Positions 1-6,705 of a stretch of DNA of 12,619 nucleotides are shown here, piece by piece. The stretch is taken from contig JAFMJK010000043.1 in the NCBI GenBank assembly GCA_017853515.1, positions 1 to 12,619 on the forward strand. Reading direction: 5' to 3'. The notes below the pieces were generated by a model that made no database searches, was not told where the DNA came from, and was given only the letters and a program-made list of their open reading frames with translations. How positions within the stretch are numbered: position 1 is the first letter of the stretch; the number at the start of each line of letters is the position of its first letter. Origin of the DNA: Chthoniobacterales bacterium (lineage in GTDB: Bacteria > Verrucomicrobiota > Verrucomicrobiia > Chthoniobacterales > JACTMZ01). Position numbers and translations under genes: made by a program.

Positions 1-263
1 CGCGTCCAGCGGATCGCGGTGTCGGCCAAGTCGGTGAAGCCGGTGTCGGCACCCGACATGGCGGCCTGCTCGTCGTGGTTGCCTTTGATCACGGGGCAGT
101 CGAGGGCGCGCACCGTCTCGATGCAGGCCCCGGGATCGGCGCTGTAGCCTACCAGGTCGCCGAGACAAATGTAATGCGTGCAGCCTTGGATCTGCGCATC
201 GGCGAGAACCGACTGCAAAGCTTCCAAGTTGCTGTGTATATCACCGAACAGGGCGATGCGCAT
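1..263 (-). CDS. Metallophosphoesterase (calcineurin-like), 5' part only
   Basis: The reverse strand from ATG 263-261 reads MRIALFGDIHSN and continues open to the left edge, giving about 87 residues. Three metallophosphoesterase blocks are visible in order: GDIHSN (Asp8 and His10), GDLVGY (Asp36) and GNHDE (about residues 61-65). Together they supply most of the dinuclear metal site of the family. The C-terminal His motifs lie outside the window. There is no signal peptide, so it is probably cytosolic. The close spacing of the blocks resembles small YfcE-like phosphodiesterases, but the substrate cannot be told from this piece. No clear ribosome binding site precedes the ATG. It lies about 100 bp downstream of preA on the same strand and could be read from the same transcript; no functional link to pyrimidine breakdown is evident. 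Confidence 0.85.
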   Translation of the reverse strand, partial: MRIALFGDIHSNLEALQSVLADAQIQGCTHYICLGDLVGYSADPGACIETVRALDCPVIKGNHDEQAAMSGADTGFTDLADTAIRWT

Positions 264-364
264 GGTGGCGGAAGCAAGATTCGGCGCGCCGCCGCCTCTT
301 GGCAATTCCGATTGCGATCAGCGCGGGTCGCGGACGCGGGTCCGGAAGATCGCGAACCGCCGGA

Positions 365-1675
365 TCAGGGATGGGCCGGGATGGGCTGCATCTCGCCTCT
401 GGCCATGCGTGTCTGGTAATCGTCCCAGCTCATTTTTTCGCGGCCGGTTTCGATTTCCGCCATGGTGATGCAATCGTCGACCGGGCAGACCAGCGAGCAG
501 AGGTTGCAGCCGACGCAGTCTTCCTCGCGGACTTTCGGAACGGGTTTGCCGGGCACGCGGCCGGGGCCGAGCCCGTAGGGCGCGGGATCGACGAGGTCAA
601 TGCACTGGTGCGCGCCGTCCTCGCAGGCGATGTAGCAAAGGTTGCAACCGATGCACTTGTCGTAATCGATGCGGGCGACACGTTTGTAGTGCAGGTCGAG
701 GTATTTCCAGTCCGAGAGATGCTTCACCGCGGCGCCGGAGAACTCGGCCACACTCTTGTAGCCCTTCGCGTCCAGGTAGTCGGAGAGTCCCTCGTTCATG
801 TCCTCGACGATGCGGAAGCCGTAATGCATCACCGCGGTGCAGACCTGCAGGCTGAGCGAACCGAGCGCGATGAACTCGGCCGCATCGCGCCAGTTGCCGA
901 TCCCGCCGATGCCGGAAATGGGCAGTCCGACCTCGGGGTCGGCGGCGCAACTTTGCACCATGTTCAAGGCGATGGGTTTGACGGCCGGTCCGCAGTAGCC
1001 GCCGTGCGAACTGAGGCCGCGCACGTAGGGCTCGGGGGTGAGGGTGTCGAGATTGACGTTGGTGATGCTGTTGATTGTGTTGATCAACGAAATGGCATCG
1101 GCCCCGGCGCGCTTCGCCGCGCGGGCGGCGTAGACCACGTTGGTGATGTTCGGCGTGAGTTTGACGATGACCGGGATTTCAGCGGCTTCCATCACCCAGC
1201 CGACGATGGTTTCGGCCACGTCGGGGTTTTGCCCGACGGCCGAACCCATGCCGCGTTCGCACATGCCGTGCGGGCAGCCGAAATTGAGTTCGATGCCGTC
1301 CGCACCGCAGTCGGCGGAGCGTTTGACGAATTCGTGCCAGCGCTCGCGCGTGTCGACCATGAGCGAGGCGATGACCGCGTGGTTCGGCCAGCGGTCTTTG
1401 ACTTCCTTGATTTCGCGAAAGTTGGTCTCGGGCGAGCGGTCGCTGATCAGTTCGATGTTGTTGAAGCCGATCATGCGCTGTCCGCCGAGGTTCAGCGCGG
1501 AATAGCGCGAGGCGACATTGACGATGGGATCGCCGATGGTTTTCCAGACCACGCCGCCCCATCCGGCTTCGAAGGCGCGGTGGGACTGGTAAGCGGTGTT
1601 CGACGGCGGACCGCTGGCGATCCAGAACGGGTTGGGGGATTTGATTCCGGCGAAATCGATGGAGAGGTCGGCCAT
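365..1675 (-). CDS. preA: NAD-dependent dihydropyrimidine dehydrogenase subunit PreA
   Basis: The 436-residue product is the FMN- and Fe-S-containing catalytic subunit that reduces uracil and thymine to their 5,6-dihydro forms, the first step of reductive pyrimidine catabolism in the cytosol. The first ~320 residues form a dihydroorotate-dehydrogenase-like barrel. It includes ELNFGCPHGM, whose Cys matches the active-site Cys of dihydropyrimidine dehydrogenase, then VKLTPN, SLINTINS and the phosphate-binding ISGIGGIGNW. The C-terminus carries two [4Fe-4S] ferredoxin motifs, CIGCNLCYIAC (about 341-351) and CVGCNLCSLVC (about 387-397). The start at 1675 begins MADLSIDFAGIKSPNPF, the usual PreA opening; the frame stays open further upstream but would run into preT. 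There is no Shine-Dalgarno match before the ATG. It follows preT by 40 bp, so the two are almost certainly co-transcribed and form the PreT-PreA complex. Confidence 0.95.
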   Translation of the reverse strand: MADLSIDFAGIKSPNPFWIASGPPSNTAYQSHRAFEAGWGGVVWKTIGDPIVNVASRYSALNLGGQRMIGFNNIELISDRSPETNFREIKEVKDRWPNHAVIASLMVDTRERWHEFVKRSADCGADGIELNFGCPHGMCERGMGSAVGQNPDVAETIVGWVMEAAEIPVIVKLTPNITNVVYAARAAKRAGADAISLINTINSITNVNLDTLTPEPYVRGLSSHGGYCGPAVKPIALNMVQSCAADPEVGLPISGIGGIGNWRDAAEFIALGSLSLQVCTAVMHYGFRIVEDMNEGLSDYLDAKGYKSVAEFSGAAVKHLSDWKYLDLHYKRVARIDYDKCIGCNLCYIACEDGAHQCIDLVDPAPYGLGPGRVPGKPVPKVREEDCVGCNLCSLVCPVDDCITMAEIETGREKMSWDDYQTRMARGEMQPIPAHP

Positions 1676-1715
1676 GAGAGGAAGTGAAGGATGAGTGGGA
1701 AACTGGAAACCTGAG

Positions 1716-3161
1716 TTATTTGGCCATCGCGGCGAGGAGTTCGGGAACGCGGATGGGTTTGTTGAAGCCGGAGCCGGTGGCGCCGCCCTTGATGCCGTGG
1801 CGGGAGGGTTGGACGGGTCCCACCACTGTCTCCTTGGTGAGAAACGCGTTGATCCCGCGCGCGGCTTTTTTGCCCTCGGCCACGGCATTGACCACCTCGC
1901 GTCCGCCATTGGCGCAGTCGCCACCGACGAAAACTTTCGCGAGGCTCGTTTCCATCGTCTCCGGGTTGTGTTCGACGCGGCCTTTGGCATCGAGTTTGAG
2001 TTTGGGAAATAGTTTGGCCAGGACACCGGTTTGTTTTTCCTGTCCGACCGCCTTGAGCACGAGATCGAATTCCTCTACCCACTCGGAACCCGGGACGATT
2101 TCCACTTTGCCGTCGCGCAATTCGGTCTTGGCCAGGCGGAGGGCTTTGACGTGTCCGTTCTCGGCGAGCACTTCGGTCGGGATGGTATGGAAGTGGAAGG
2201 TCGCGCCGTCGTTCTTGGCCAACTCGTATTCGAACTCGTAGGCCGGCATGTCGTCCTCGCCGCGGCGGTAAATGATCGAGGCTACGTCGGCGCCGAGGCG
2301 TTTCGATTGCGTGACGGCGTCGATCGCCGTGTTGCCGCAGCCGAGCACGGCCACCCGGCGTCCGACCGGCACCTCATGCAGCGGACGCGTGTGGATCCAC
2401 TCGATGAAGTCGAGGGCATCGACCACCTCCGGAAGATCTTCACCCGGTATACCGAGGCGATTGGCCCCGCCGAGACCCAGACCGACGAAGATGGCGTCGA
2501 AATCCTTTTCCAAATCCGCGGCGGTGATGTCTTTGCCGATCTCCACGCCGTATTTGAACTTCACGCCGAGGCGCTCGATCATCTTCACCTCGTCGAGGCT
2601 GATCTGCGGGGGCATCTTGTAATAGGCGATGCCGTAAGTATTGAGTCCGCCGCCGGCTTTCTTTTTGTCGAAGACCGTGACCTCGTAACCGAGTCGGGCC
2701 AATTCGGCCGCGCAGCCGAGACCGGCCGGTCCGGCGCCGAGCACGGCGACTTTCTTTCCGTTCTTTTGCTTCGGAGCTTGGAGCACGTCGATGCGGTGCT
2801 CGAAAACGTAATCCGTGGCATAGCGTTGGAGGCGCCCGATTTTCACCGGGTCGCCTTCGAGATCGAGGACGACGCAGGCACCTTCGCAGAGCACTTCGGT
2901 CGGGCAGACGCGCGCGCAGCTTGCGCCGAGGACATTGGCCGTGAGGATGGTGCGGGCCGAGGCGACGGGATTCTTGTTGGCGATTTTTTTGATGAACGAC
3001 GGGATGTCGATGCCCGTCGGGCAGGCCATGATGCATGGGGCATCGAAGCAGAAGAGGCAGCGGTTCGCTTCGATCAGCGCTTCCTGCGGAGCGTAGCGGG
3101 GCTCTTTTTCCGCCATGTTGCGGGCGGCCGTCTCGGCATCGAGAAGCGGTTGAATGGGCAT
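1716..3161 (-). CDS. preT: NAD-dependent dihydropyrimidine dehydrogenase subunit PreT
   Basis: This 481-residue FAD/Fe-S subunit takes electrons from NADH and passes them to PreA. It belongs to the glutamate-synthase small-subunit-like oxidoreductases. The N-terminus holds two cysteine clusters: CLFCFDAPCIMACP (about 35-48) and CARVCPTEVLCEGAC (about 82-96). These are the Fe-S ligands of this family. Next come the FAD-binding fold VAVLGAGPAGLG (about 138-149), the NAD-binding VAVLGCGNTAID (about 270-281) and the second FAD contact VFVGGDCANGGREVVNAVAEG near residue 410. The start is the only ATG next to the conserved N-terminus (MPIQPLLDAE); a longer open frame upstream lies in the divergent gap and is not convincing. 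No Shine-Dalgarno sequence is visible. The order preT-preA matches the E. coli operon. It is divergent from the M20 hydrolase at 3292. Confidence 0.95.
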   Translation of the reverse strand: MPIQPLLDAETAARNMAEKEPRYAPQEALIEANRCLFCFDAPCIMACPTGIDIPSFIKKIANKNPVASARTILTANVLGASCARVCPTEVLCEGACVVLDLEGDPVKIGRLQRYATDYVFEHRIDVLQAPKQKNGKKVAVLGAGPAGLGCAAELARLGYEVTVFDKKKAGGGLNTYGIAYYKMPPQISLDEVKMIERLGVKFKYGVEIGKDITAADLEKDFDAIFVGLGLGGANRLGIPGEDLPEVVDALDFIEWIHTRPLHEVPVGRRVAVLGCGNTAIDAVTQSKRLGADVASIIYRRGEDDMPAYEFEYELAKNDGATFHFHTIPTEVLAENGHVKALRLAKTELRDGKVEIVPGSEWVEEFDLVLKAVGQEKQTGVLAKLFPKLKLDAKGRVEHNPETMETSLAKVFVGGDCANGGREVVNAVAEGKKAARGINAFLTKETVVGPVQPSRHGIKGGATGSGFNKPIRVPELLAAMAK

Positions 3162-3200
3162 AAGACGACTTGGTTGCCGCCGCGCGCAGATTGGGGAGAA

Positions 3201-3231
3201 CGCGAGACTCCTTTCGAGAGTAGAACTCGCG
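3201..3231. repeat. Compound inverted repeat in the divergent gap
   Basis: CGCGAG at 3201-3206 pairs with CTCGCG at 3226-3231, and inside it ACTC at 3207-3210 pairs with GAGT at 3218-3221. The structure is nearly continuous, with four unpaired bases (AGAA) on the right side. It could be an operator dyad or a stem-loop in the preT leader RNA. There is no following T-run, so it is not an obvious terminator. Confidence 0.4.
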
Positions 3232-3248
3232 GCGATACCCGCAAGATC

Positions 3249-3262
3249 AAAAAGCGCTTTTT
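3249..3262. promoter_or_regulatory. Perfect 14-bp palindrome, candidate operator
   Basis: AAAAAGCGCTTTTT is its own reverse complement, and two more T residues follow. It lies 29 bp before the ATG of the M20 hydrolase. Its A/T tracts are conspicuous against the GC-rich background. A homodimeric regulator site is one reading; a small intrinsic-terminator-like hairpin is another, although a four-base GCGC centre leaves no proper loop. The protein that would bind is unknown. Confidence 0.35.
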
Positions 3263-3291
3263 TTCCGAGGGCGAGGGCGCACAATCGCGGC

Positions 3292-4542
3292 ATGGCCAAC
3301 GGCTTGAATCCCCGGCGGACGATCGACGAGCTCAAGGAATTGCGCGCGTTGACCGGCGACGAGAACGGCGCGCAACGGGTCGCTTTCACGCCGACTTGGA
3401 CAAAAGCGCGCGAGTTTTTGAAAAAGCGTTTCGAGGGATTGCCGGTGGAGATCCACCACGATGCCGCGGGGAATTTCTGGGCGACGCTGCGCGGCGGGAG
3501 CGAGAAGGAGCTTCTCATGGGCGGGCACATCGATTCGGTGCCGAACGGCGGATGGCTCGACGGTTGCCTCAACACGCTGGCCGCTGTCGAGGTGATGCGC
3601 CGCATCCACGCGCAATACAACGGCAAGCCGCCGGTCACCGTGCGCGTGGTCGATTGGGCCGACGAGGAGGGCGCGCGGTTCGGCAAGAGCCTTTTCGGTT
3701 CCTCGGCTTGCTCGGGCAATCTCGATATGGACGAGGCGCGGGGGCTGACCGACAAGGACGGGATCAAACTTCCCGACGCGCTCAAGAATGTCGGCATCGA
3801 TTTCGAGAAGGTCAAAGACAGCGGCAAGGAACTGAAAAATGCCGCGGCTTATCTCGAGCTGCACATCGAGCAGGGGCCGGTGCTGCTCGATATGAATCTG
3901 CCCCTTGGCGCCGTGCTCGGGACATTCGGCGTCGAGCGTCATGCCATCACTTTTCACGGTCAGGCCGCGCACTCCGGGAGCACACCGATGAATCGCCGCA
4001 AAGACGCCTTCCTCGCCGCGGCGCGGATGAGCCCGGAAGTTTACGAAATCGCCAAGCGCAGCGGCATGGGAGTCTGCACCATCGGTTCCTGCACGACCAA
4101 GCCCGGCATCGTGACCAGCGTGGTCGAGGACTGCCGCCTCACGCTCGACCAGCGGCATCTCGACGCGGACAAACTCGCGAAGATGCACGCCGAGGCGAGA
4201 GAGGCCAGCGAACGCTTCGCCAAGGAGGGCGGATGCACGGTGGCCTGGGATCGCATCTGGCACATCGCGCCGGCGCCTTTCCATCCTGAGTTGATCGACT
4301 TTTGCGACGAAGCGGTGAAGGAAACCTGCGGCGCGTCGCACCGTCTGCCGTCCGGCCCGCTCCACGATGCGGCGGAAGTCTGCATGGCCGGAGTGCCGAC
4401 TGTCATGATGTTCGTGCAGAGCCTGCACGGCATCAGCCACAACAAAATCGAGGACACCAAAGAGGAGCATCTCGAAATGTCCGTCGCCGCGCTCGACCGC
4501 CTCGCGGAAAAAACCATGGCCTGGATCAAGTCGAAGTCGTGA
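3292..4542 (+). CDS. M20-family carbamoyl-amide hydrolase (beta-ureidopropionase / allantoate hydrolase-like)
   Basis: This 416-residue protein is a Zn/Mn-dependent amidohydrolase of the hydantoinase/carbamoylase branch of peptidase family M20. Visible metal-site motifs are GGHIDS (His79, Asp81), GGWLDG (Asp90), DWADEEG (Glu125-Glu126), LELHIEQGP (His191) and GISHNKIED (His383). The dimerisation-domain motif AAHSGSTPM is also present. Members hydrolyse N-carbamoyl groups to ammonia, CO2 and an amine. Divergence from preTA suggests N-carbamoyl-beta-alanine hydrolysis, the last step of reductive pyrimidine breakdown. The 4-bp GTGA overlap with uraD instead ties it to the ureide genes. A dedicated allantoate hydrolase and a ureidoglycolate hydrolase are already present downstream, which favours the pyrimidine role. 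The ATG at 3292 is preferred because an upstream in-frame start would overlap preT. The exact substrate is unresolved. Confidence 0.8.
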   Translation: MANGLNPRRTIDELKELRALTGDENGAQRVAFTPTWTKAREFLKKRFEGLPVEIHHDAAGNFWATLRGGSEKELLMGGHIDSVPNGGWLDGCLNTLAAVEVMRRIHAQYNGKPPVTVRVVDWADEEGARFGKSLFGSSACSGNLDMDEARGLTDKDGIKLPDALKNVGIDFEKVKDSGKELKNAAAYLELHIEQGPVLLDMNLPLGAVLGTFGVERHAITFHGQAAHSGSTPMNRRKDAFLAAARMSPEVYEIAKRSGMGVCTIGSCTTKPGIVTSVVEDCRLTLDQRHLDADKLAKMHAEAREASERFAKEGGCTVAWDRIWHIAPAPFHPELIDFCDEAVKETCGASHRLPSGPLHDAAEVCMAGVPTVMMFVQSLHGISHNKIEDTKEEHLEMSVAALDRLAEKTMAWIKSKS

Positions 4543-5042
4543 CGCCGAAACTCGCCGAGTTGAATTCCGCGACCGAGGACGAATTCGTTCGCGTGCTCGG
4601 TCCGGTCTACGAGCACTCGCCGCATTTCGCGCGGCGCGCGGCGGCGCATCGTCCGTTCGCCGACCTCGAGCACCTGCGTCACGCCCTCCAGCAGGAGGTG
4701 AACCACGCCCCGGAGTCCGAGCAGATGGAACTGGTCAAAGCCCACCCGGATCTGGTCGGGCGCGCCGTGCTCACCGCCGAATCGCAGGGCGAACAGGCGG
4801 CGGCCGGCTTGACTGATTTGTCAGAGCAGGAGGTGGAAACCTTCCGTCGACACAATGCGGCCTACCGCGCGAAATTCGGATTCCCCTTCATTATCTGCGC
4901 GCGGATGAACAAAAAGGACGCCATCCTCGAGGCTTTCCCTCGGCGCTTGCAAAACGATGCGGGCACAGAAAAGAAAACCGCGTTGGACGAAATCCACAAA
5001 ATCGCCGCGCTGCGGCTGCACGACATCCTATGGGAAAACTGA
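4539..5042 (+). CDS. uraD: 2-oxo-4-hydroxy-4-carboxy-5-ureidoimidazoline (OHCU) decarboxylase
   Basis: This 167-residue enzyme decarboxylates OHCU to (S)-allantoin, the last reaction of the urate-to-allantoin route. Typical family motifs are present: LVKAHPDLVGR with the putative catalytic His69, the GEQAAAGL segment with Glu85, and FGFPFIICARMNKKDAILEAFPRRLQND near the C-terminus. The length fits the stand-alone bacterial form. The most likely start is GTG at 4539, which overlaps the TGA of the M20 hydrolase in the string GTGA, so translation is probably coupled. The frame is open further upstream, but only inside the preceding gene. No signal or peroxisomal-type sequence is seen. It overlaps uraH by 13 bp, so the two enzymes that process the unstable urate oxidation products are made together. 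Urate oxidase itself is not in the window. Confidence 0.93.
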   Translation: MTPKLAELNSATEDEFVRVLGPVYEHSPHFARRAAAHRPFADLEHLRHALQQEVNHAPESEQMELVKAHPDLVGRAVLTAESQGEQAAAGLTDLSEQEVETFRRHNAAYRAKFGFPFIICARMNKKDAILEAFPRRLQNDAGTEKKTALDEIHKIAALRLHDILWEN

Positions 5043-5356
5043 GCACACACGTCCTCGACACCGCGAACGGCCGACCCGCCGCCGGTATGAAAATCGAACT
5101 CCGCCGGGCGCCTTCCGGCGAGGTGATCAAGACCCTGACCACGAACAATGACGGCCGAACCGACGAACCGGTGCTCGGTCCCGAAGAGATTGTTGAAGGC
5201 GACTACGAATTGACTTTCCACGTCGGCGCCTACTTCGGCGAAGCGAAGTTTCTCGATCTCGTGCCCGTCCGCTTCCGCATCGCCGATGCCGCGCAAAATT
5301 ACCACGTGCCGCTGCTTTGCTCGCCGTGGAGCTACTCGACGTATCGCGGGAGTTGA
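5030..5356 (+). CDS. uraH: 5-hydroxyisourate hydrolase (HIUase, transthyretin-related)
   Basis: This 108-residue enzyme hydrolyses 5-hydroxyisourate to OHCU. All the family markers are visible: STHVLDTANGRPA at the N-terminus (catalytic His7), NDGRTDEP (Arg43), NYHVPLLCSPWSYSTY (His92), and the diagnostic C-terminal tetrapeptide YRGS, which separates HIUase from transthyretin. No signal peptide is present, so this is a cytosolic form, unlike the periplasmic HIUases of some enterobacteria. Its start lies inside the 3' end of uraD (13-bp overlap), in keeping with one polycistronic message. It is followed by a 167-bp gap containing a double-hairpin repeat, so this transcript segment may end there. 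The gene symbol hiuH is also in use. Confidence 0.95.
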   Translation: MGKLSTHVLDTANGRPAAGMKIELRRAPSGEVIKTLTTNNDGRTDEPVLGPEEIVEGDYELTFHVGAYFGEAKFLDLVPVRFRIADAAQNYHVPLLCSPWSYSTYRGS

Positions 5357-5422
5357 GTGACGTGCGTTATGTGGACAAACGCAGAAGGCGGAGAAAAGGT
5401 GAAGACGCGTGGTGTTTCTTTC

Positions 5423-5495
5423 GGTAGGGCCCGCCGGCCCGCCGGGCCGCTTGTCTTTTGGTCGTGCAGCGGACGGCTGGAGCGAGCCGTCCCTA
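5423..5495. repeat. Double-hairpin extragenic repeat, copy 1
   Basis: This 73-bp element lies in the 167-bp gap between uraH and allC. It begins GGTAGGGCCCGCC and holds a first palindrome, CGGCCCG-C-CGGGCCG (5435-5449). An 18-nt variable spacer follows. The second hairpin, GGACGGCT / AGCCGTCC (5471-5478 / 5485-5492), is closed by a 6-nt loop and followed by CTA. The same architecture recurs at 10928-11001 with conserved ends and stems but a different spacer. No T-run follows the hairpins. A REP-like extragenic element that stabilises or attenuates the transcript is the most likely identity. I see nothing else recognisable in this gap. Confidence 0.8.
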
Positions 5496-5523
5496 TCGCG
5501 TCGACGATTCAACTTACGGTCCA

Positions 5524-6705
5524 ATGAGCAATTCCTCTGCGCGCTCCGCGGTTTCTTCACTCGCCCGCCAAGTCATGCGGCGCTGCGATGAATTGGGCCG
5601 TGTCAGCGAGGAAGAGGGCCGTCTGACCCGCACCTTTGCGTCGCCAGCCATGCGCGGAGCGAATGCACTGGTCGGCTCTTGGATGCGCCAAGCGGGTCTG
5701 ACGGTGCGCGAGGACGCGGCTTTCAATTTGATCGGACGCCTTCCCTCGGCCGAACGCGGCGCCAAGTCCGTCATCATCGGCTCGCACCTTGACACGGTGC
5801 GCGACGCGGGCAAATACGACGGCCCTCTCGGTGTTCTCATCGGCGTCGCGGTGGCAGAGAAAATGCGGGGACAAAATTTGCCGTTCCACCTCGAGGTCGT
5901 CGGTTTTTCCGACGAGGAGGGCGTGAAATACCAGACGACCTACCTCGGAAGCCGCGCGATGTGCGGTCTGCTCGCGGCCAAAGACCTCGGTCGCATCCGT
6001 GAAAAAGGAATCGCGCGGGCGAAGCGTGCCAAGAGGGAGTTTCTGGCCTATTTGGAAGCACACATCGAGCAGGGCCCGGTGCTCGAACACGTCCGCGCAC
6101 CGGTCGGCGTGGTGTCCGATATCGCGGGCCAGACGCGAATCCGGGCGGCTTTCATCGGACGGGCTGCTCATGCCGGGACCACGCCGATGAATTTGCGGCG
6201 CGACGCGCTGTGCGGGGTGGCGGAGGTGGTCCTTGCCGCCGAAAAGGCGGGAGTCATCGCAACCGTGGGTCAGTGCGCCGTCGAGGGCGGAGCGAGTAAC
6301 GTCATACCCGGCCGCGCCACCTTCACTCTCGATGTGCGCGATGTGAAAGACGCCAAGCGTCGCGCCGCCTGCGGCAAGTTGCGCAAAATCGCTGCCGCCG
6401 TGGCCAGGCGGCGCGGTCTCGCGCTCGAGTGGGAGATCGTGCAGGAGACGCCGACCGCTCCCATGGATGCCGGGCTCACTTCTGTGCTTCGCCGCGCAGT
6501 TGGTTCGAGAGTCCGAACGATGGCGAGCGGTGCCGGGCACGATGCGGCAGTGATGTCGAAAGTCTGTCCCGCCGCCATGCTTTTCGTCCGTTGCAAGGGC
6601 GGTGTAAGTCACCATCCGGACGAATCGGTGAAGGAATCCGATGTGGCGGTCGCACTGGATGTTCTTGCGCGGGCTGTCCTGGAATTGGCAAAGCGCCATG
6701 GCTGA
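5524..6705 (+). CDS. allC: Allantoate amidohydrolase
   Basis: This 393-residue M20-family enzyme converts allantoate to (S)-ureidoglycine, CO2 and NH3. The metal-site residues are IIGSHLDTV (His88, Asp90), GKYDGPLGV (Asp99), GFSDEEG (Glu131-Glu132), LEAHIEQGP (His180) and VSHHPDE (His363 or His364). The segments AAHAGTTPMNLRRDA, GGASNVIPG and SGAGHDAAVMSKVCPAAMLF are the typical AllC substrate and dimer regions. Length is slightly below the ~410 residues of the E. coli enzyme. The ATG at 5524 is chosen because an earlier in-frame start would lie in the upstream hairpin repeat. No Shine-Dalgarno sequence is evident. It overlaps allB by 8 bp. The alternative, an N-carbamoyl-amino-acid hydrolase, is less likely given its allantoinase partner. 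Confidence 0.9.
   Translation: MSNSSARSAVSSLARQVMRRCDELGRVSEEEGRLTRTFASPAMRGANALVGSWMRQAGLTVREDAAFNLIGRLPSAERGAKSVIIGSHLDTVRDAGKYDGPLGVLIGVAVAEKMRGQNLPFHLEVVGFSDEEGVKYQTTYLGSRAMCGLLAAKDLGRIREKGIARAKRAKREFLAYLEAHIEQGPVLEHVRAPVGVVSDIAGQTRIRAAFIGRAAHAGTTPMNLRRDALCGVAEVVLAAEKAGVIATVGQCAVEGGASNVIPGRATFTLDVRDVKDAKRRAACGKLRKIAAAVARRRGLALEWEIVQETPTAPMDAGLTSVLRRAVGSRVRTMASGAGHDAAVMSKVCPAAMLFVRCKGGVSHHPDESVKESDVAVALDVLARAVLELAKRHG

Larger units (their letters stand above)
3162..3291. promoter_or_regulatory. Divergent intergenic control region, preT / M20 hydrolase
   Basis: This 130-bp gap lies between the 5' ends of preT (minus) and the M20 hydrolase gene (plus), so it must hold promoters for both directions. 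Two symmetric elements stand out. One is a compound dyad at 3201-3231, with CGCGAG/CTCGCG outer arms and ACTC/GAGT inner arms. The other is a perfect 14-bp palindrome, AAAAAGCGCTTTTT, at 3249-3262. No confident -35/-10 pair was recognised in either direction. The palindromes are candidate operators for a shared regulator. The assignment as a control region rests on gene layout; the operator role is inference. Confidence 0.5.

Noticed and set aside
331..344. Small hairpin (CGGAC / GTCCG) between preA and the metallophosphoesterase as a terminator
   Set aside because: The stem is only 5 bp and no T-run follows in the direction of transcription, so a terminator call is not supported.
299..1687. 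Long plus-strand open frame opposite preA
   Set aside because: It is fully antisense to a well-supported gene, has no recognisable motif, and is explained by GC-rich codon bias.
3154..3291. Upstream in-frame extension of the first M20 hydrolase
   Set aside because: It would overlap the preT start and translate the divergent control region, and the extra residues do not resemble the family N-terminus.
2031..4289. Very long open frame (about 750 codons) on the plus strand opposite preT and running into the M20 gene
   Set aside because: It is antisense to preT and out of frame within the M20 gene, both of which have clear family motifs. Its composition is Arg/Gly/Asp-rich low-information sequence, typical of shadow frames in GC-rich DNA.
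3247..4470. Long minus-strand open frame opposite the first M20 hydrolase
   Set aside because: The plus strand carries all M20 metal-site motifs here. The reverse frame has no motif and is a composition artefact.
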